From: Vanilla planifolia
Taxonomy: Eukaryota > Streptophyta > Magnoliopsida > Asparagales > Orchidaceae
Direction: 5' to 3'
Assembly: GCA_023846275.1 (NCBI GenBank)
Contig: CM043870.1
Coordinates: 16,166,385 to 16,230,384, forward strand
DNA length: 64,000 nucleotides
This document shows, in pieces, positions 59,985-64,000 of the stretch. Position numbers and translations under genes: made by a program. The notes under the pieces were generated by a model that was not told the DNA's origin, ran no database searches, and was given only the letters and a program-made list of their open reading frames with translations. The stretch's first letter is position 1. Every line of letters starts with the position of its first letter.

Positions 59985-60695
59985 AGGTATAGCTACCTAT
60001 CTAAATTGGTAACAAGGCCTGCTTTAAATCTATAAAGGATTGTTTTGGGTCACAATTGACTACTCAGATTTGGGATATTTTTTTTATTGTTAATGCTTAT
60101 CAAAACTAAAAGGATTTTTGCATACTAAATTTGTTTCCAAACTACCAAACAAATTAGGATACTTTATAAGTATGTTCTCATCTGTCTCTTAAGTTATTTT
60201 CTTAGTTAAATGTCTATTTTATAATATCTTTATGAATGAAATAGGGCATCATTAAGGATCATAGGCCTGACTATCAATAATAAACTTAAATTTCTTCAAG
60301 TAACTCAAGTTAGTACTAATGATTAGAGACTTAGGTTGGAGGTATGGCTACCTATCCAAATTGGTAACATGACATGCCCTAAAGCTATAAATGATTGTTT
60401 TATGCCATTATTGGCTGCTTAGAGCCAAGATGTTTTTTTTAGTATTAATGTCTATCAAACTTGAAAGAGTTTGTTTTCTAAATTGATTCCCAAACTAGCA
60501 AACAAATAGGAGACTTTACATGTATGTTCTGATCTATTTCATAAATTACTTTCTTAGTTGAATGTTTATTTCAATATATCATCACAAATGAAATGGAACA
60601 TCAATGAGGATGACAAGCCTAATTATCACCAATGCACTTCAATTTCTCCAAGTAAATCAGATCACTATGAATGACTAAACAGAATCATGTTGGAT
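59985..60695. repeat. Two-copy tandem duplication, period 355 bp
   Basis: Copies begin at 59985 (AGGTATAGCTACCTATCTAA) and 60340 (AGGTATGGCTACCTATCCAA). They share ATTGGTAAC, GATTGTTTT, AATG-CTATCAAA, CCAAACTA-CAAACAAAT, TATGTTCT-ATCT and TTTCTTAGTT blocks in order. Divergence is moderate. Confidence 0.9.
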
Positions 60696-61439
60696 GTTGT
60701 ATGTGTTCTCATGCATGTATTGTTGCAATGAAGATGTTTGAAACATCTAATGAACTACATATTTGGGTAGAAAATATCAATGGTTTGAATCTTATTCTTA
60801 CTGAAGCATATATGAGCTTTTTGCCCTTAGACCAATCCTCTTATGGGGGTGTTATCGTCATGAGTATGGGATCTCAATTTAAAACTCATTCTTAGTATCT
60901 TGTTATCACAAATCATTCTAATACTTACTCTCTTGATGATGTTCTCTACTTATGACTATGTTATTTCAAATTTTGGTATTATTGTATTTATTGTATGAAT
61001 TATTAAAAAGTTTTTTTTTTTGCTTATGTTAAGATATTGTTGTTGTGATGCGCACACAGTCGCTGGTGTGTATGCTGATTTGTTTTTTCATAATTTGAAG
61101 TTGAATTGCTTAACGTTGATACCTGGTTTATATTGTATGGAATGATGTTAGGTTCCTTTTCTCATAACCATGTTAAGTGGTTGTGCTGCCCTCTAAAGCT
61201 AGAGTATGATAATGATTCTCATCTATGGCTATCCTCTTAAAATGTTAAAAGGAATTTTTTTTTTCAAATCTTAAAGACTTTACCTTTTTCTCAAAATTTA
61301 GAGCCCTTAGATTACAACAAGAAGAAATAAAAGAAAATGAGTTCTATCATTTTATGCTCTAGTTTTCTTGCCCTTGCTTCTTGTGGGTTTCTTTTGTGCT
61401 TGACCTTGATTGGCTTATCCTTAAACATTCATTAGAAGC

Positions 61440-62205
61440 CTCTTCATCATTTCCTTAGCTATGGTTTTGAGTGGAAATAGGTGTCATAAAAAGAGAGTGA
61501 CTTGGTTAAGACTGAGTGTGGGAGGGTAGGTGTGAAATTATGTGGTGTGAAGTGAGGAATTTTGCATTTATGCTTTCATGATTCATTTAAGTCTTTTTAA
61601 ATCGGGAATAGATAGGAGTACATCTTATTCTTGCACTTGTTATATTTCTTGCTTTCATACACAACTTTGGCTTCATTAACTACTTATGAACTGAATCCTT
61701 TTTTGGCCTACACCGCTTATTTCAAGTTTTGGATCAAACTAAGTCATTGACACAAATTATTCATGCGCAAAGATATTCTTAAGGAACCAGGCTATTGGTT
61801 TGGGAAGAAGGAAGTGTCTTGAGTGGTCAAAAGTAACATGTTGTAAATGTGTTGAAGTTTTTATATATAAGTTTCAATTCTGTCTCTCCCACTTTTTGCA
61901 AACTTCACATGAGTAGAAAAAGTAAACATTAGAGTGGGGTGCCAATTGAGCCCTCTTTGTTCCTTGCTTAGGGTTTTGAGTGGAGATGTTTTCTAAAATT
62001 AGAGTGAGTTGGTAAGGAAAATTGGTGGGGACTGAAGGGAGTAAATGGAGGGATCTCTTGCGTTTAAGCTTTAATAGCTCATTAGGTAACAATAGATCCC
62101 TTTAAACAAAAAACAAATAAGTACACATCTTATTCGTGTGTATAGTATTCTCTACTTTTCCATGCAACAAGAACCATTCATTTCTTGATCATTTGGTGGA
62201 GGTTT
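61440..62205. repeat. Divergent tandem duplication, offset about 505 bp
   Basis: Landmarks recur at a constant offset: TTTTGAGTGGAAATAGG (61466) with TTTTGAGTGGAGATG (61975), AGAGTGA-TTGGTTAAG-like, and ACATCTTATTCTTG (about 61621) with ACATCTTATTCGTG (about 62124). Similar flanks (CCACTTTTTGCAA, GCCCT) suggest longer units with indels. It is old, and borders are approximate. Confidence 0.65.
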
Positions 62206-64000
62206 GTCTTGGTTAGCAACTTATACCCTTGTGATGATTTGGTTGTTCGAGAAGACGACAGCTAACAACTTGTAACCTTATTTTGATTTGGTTACCCAAG
62301 GATGAGGTTTCTCAACTCCATTATTACCTCCAATATCAAGATTTGAATTTTGGAGGCTTTCTTATCTTAGTTCAACCTTCTTCCATAATAAGGGTTGATT
62401 TTGACCAAGTTAAGGTGTGTTTATTTTGTATTATGATAGTCTTCATGTTTTAAAATGTTTCTAGATTGTTCTTCAATAGGATTTGAATTTTTTTTTGCTC
62501 AAATACAAGCCATTTTGATTATCAATTTAGTGCATATAATCAATGATGCAAGATGTTAAGGGATGTCCATTGTGAGATTAATTAGATGCTATGTATGTGA
62601 TAGTTTTATTTACTTAAGATCTTAATTAGTGAATCTAACATAAATTGTAGCATCAAATCATCACTAAGCTTTGAAACTTATAAGAAGCTAAGGTTTATGT
62701 ACACAATTGTGATAGACATGATTTGGACAGTTGTATAGTAAGACCACTAATAATTTAATTATGCATAATAAAGTAGAAAATAAAGAACAATCACACATGT
62801 GCAAGATTGGGTAAAGACAAGTCATCAAGCTTGGTTAAGCATTTGCATTAGCTAATCATAAAGAAATGAAGGTGGGGTGCATTACCAGCTTTGTATCATT
62901 GGGAATCCCAAATTGTGTGAAGAATTATATTAAGGGGAAGAAGGGGCCATCGTGGTGACGAGGTTGTCGCTAGAGAACTTGATTAAAAATTTGGTGGTGA
63001 GTAGGTCAATGTTGGCTAAACTTTGACTAGTTTATGTGGTCAATGCAATTAGTGTTTAGTAAAGATGGAACGAGGGGAATTTAGGCTAGTGCAAAGTTGT
63101 GCTAGTGGCCATGAAGATTGTGATAAAGCGATGAGACTACGAGGCAGAGTTGTGGTCTCGAGGGGGGCTATTGATGACAAGTAGAGTACTTATGAAGATA
63201 AAATTACTCAAAAATGGAAGAGGAATGTGTGGAGGAGGTTGAGGGGTTAAGGCAGCTATCAGTGGGATGTGGCTTTGTGACGTTGTGGCGACAACTTAGG
63301 ATTGGATTGATGATGGTAATAGCATGAGGCGATGGCCTAGGACGGAATGCTTGATGAAAAGGATCTTGGTCAAGGTGTGGTAATTTTAGTGGGATGGAAA
63401 CTTCAATAAAAAGGGAAAAAGGGAAGAAGAAGAGAAAAAGCCTTTATTAGGAAGATTACAAGAGAAAAGTGATAGAAAAGAGCTAATATGCAAACATATG
63501 TTGACTCTTCTTTTCAACTTTTACCTCCAAATCGGAGGTTCGGGGTTAATTTATAAACCAGGATGGTAGTAGAAGTTAGTGCCATTCTTTTATATTCAAG
63601 TTGTCGTTGATATGACATTGCAACTATTTGAAGTGAATGATGTTGGTAGGTGACCCCTTTGTACTCGATCAATTTTGGTTAATGAAGTGCTGCTTTGATG
63701 CTATGAACGAAATTTAAGCTCCACGTGTTAGTCGGGAGGCACTTCAACAGTTGAACAACTCTTTCGCAATCATGTTATATTCAAGGATCCCCTTGAGCAC
63801 TAGGTGGTGCTTGTGGAAGAGCTCGGATCTTGGCATCATGCATTAGTGAAAGTAAATTTGCTAGTCAGATAGCATTCATGTGGCTTTTTTTTCGATCAAT
63901 AAGCGAAAAAGTGAGATTAGATTTTTGAAACATCCCTCTGACTCCATGCGGTGCTTGAGGATGCTTTTCTACTGGTGGAAGAAGAAAATAGCTCTAGAAA

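Larger units (their letters stand above)
54507..64000 (+). other. GP210 intron 15, 5' part (at least 9494 bp, runs off the window)
   Basis: No segment encoding the next GP210 block (VADVDW-like) was found on the plus strand, so the intron probably continues past 64000. It holds a TA microsatellite (54700-54719), a sense-strand Ty3/gypsy fossil (56330-58720), an 81-codon open stretch in a CpG-rich patch (59267-59512), two tandem duplications (59985-60695, 61440-62205) and an unassigned purine-rich block (62880-63480). Confidence 0.75.

Noticed and set aside
1-64000. CRISPR arrays, prokaryotic operons, rRNA and tRNA genes
   Set aside because: No regularly spaced identical short repeats were seen, no operon-like packing of frames, and no rRNA or complete tRNA pattern. 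The gene structure is that of a plant nuclear gene.

Overview
The window looks like nuclear DNA of a flowering plant. It is AT-rich, has GT-AG introns with T-rich 3' ends, and carries degenerate LINE and Ty3/gypsy remnants and a nuclear copy of plastid atpA. Nothing in it fixes the species. I see one host gene, on the plus strand: the 5' half of the gene for nuclear pore membrane glycoprotein GP210/NUP210. It starts at 9481 and is still unfinished at the right edge.

Layout. Positions 1 to about 9060 are AT-rich intergenic DNA with an old direct duplication (634-1275) and a minus-strand Ty3/gypsy RNase H remnant (4880-5400). A less AT-rich block at about 9200-9480 holds the presumed promoter and 5' leader, with a telo-box and two short upstream ORFs. 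Fifteen GP210 exons follow (9481-9650 to 54327-54506). Their lengths sum to 3117 nt, exactly 1039 codons, in one open frame with compatible phases at every junction. This is a little over half of the roughly 1900 residues usual for plant GP210. The next conserved block (starting near VADVDW in the Arabidopsis protein, as I remember it) was not found before 64000.

Introns fall into two classes. Seven are short (78-188 nt) and eight are long (2.1 to 11.2 kb, the last one open-ended). The long ones hold nearly all the repeats. Intron 1 has a three-unit 208-bp tandem repeat whose third unit is split by a 390-bp plastid atpA insert. Intron 4 has three different tandem repeat blocks. Intron 8 has a tandem duplication carrying a bare poly(A) insertion, and a long antisense LINE. 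Intron 14 has a second antisense LINE piece of similar type. Intron 15 has a sense-strand Ty3/gypsy fossil and two more tandem duplications.

I found no operon, CRISPR array, tRNA, rRNA or clearly new multi-gene system. The observations most worth checking are the plastid insert inside the tandem repeat, the poly(A)-only insertion with its 18-bp flanking repeat, and how often this gene's long introns carry local tandem duplications. Plant GP210 sequences and plastid AtpA were compared from memory, not by a database search.
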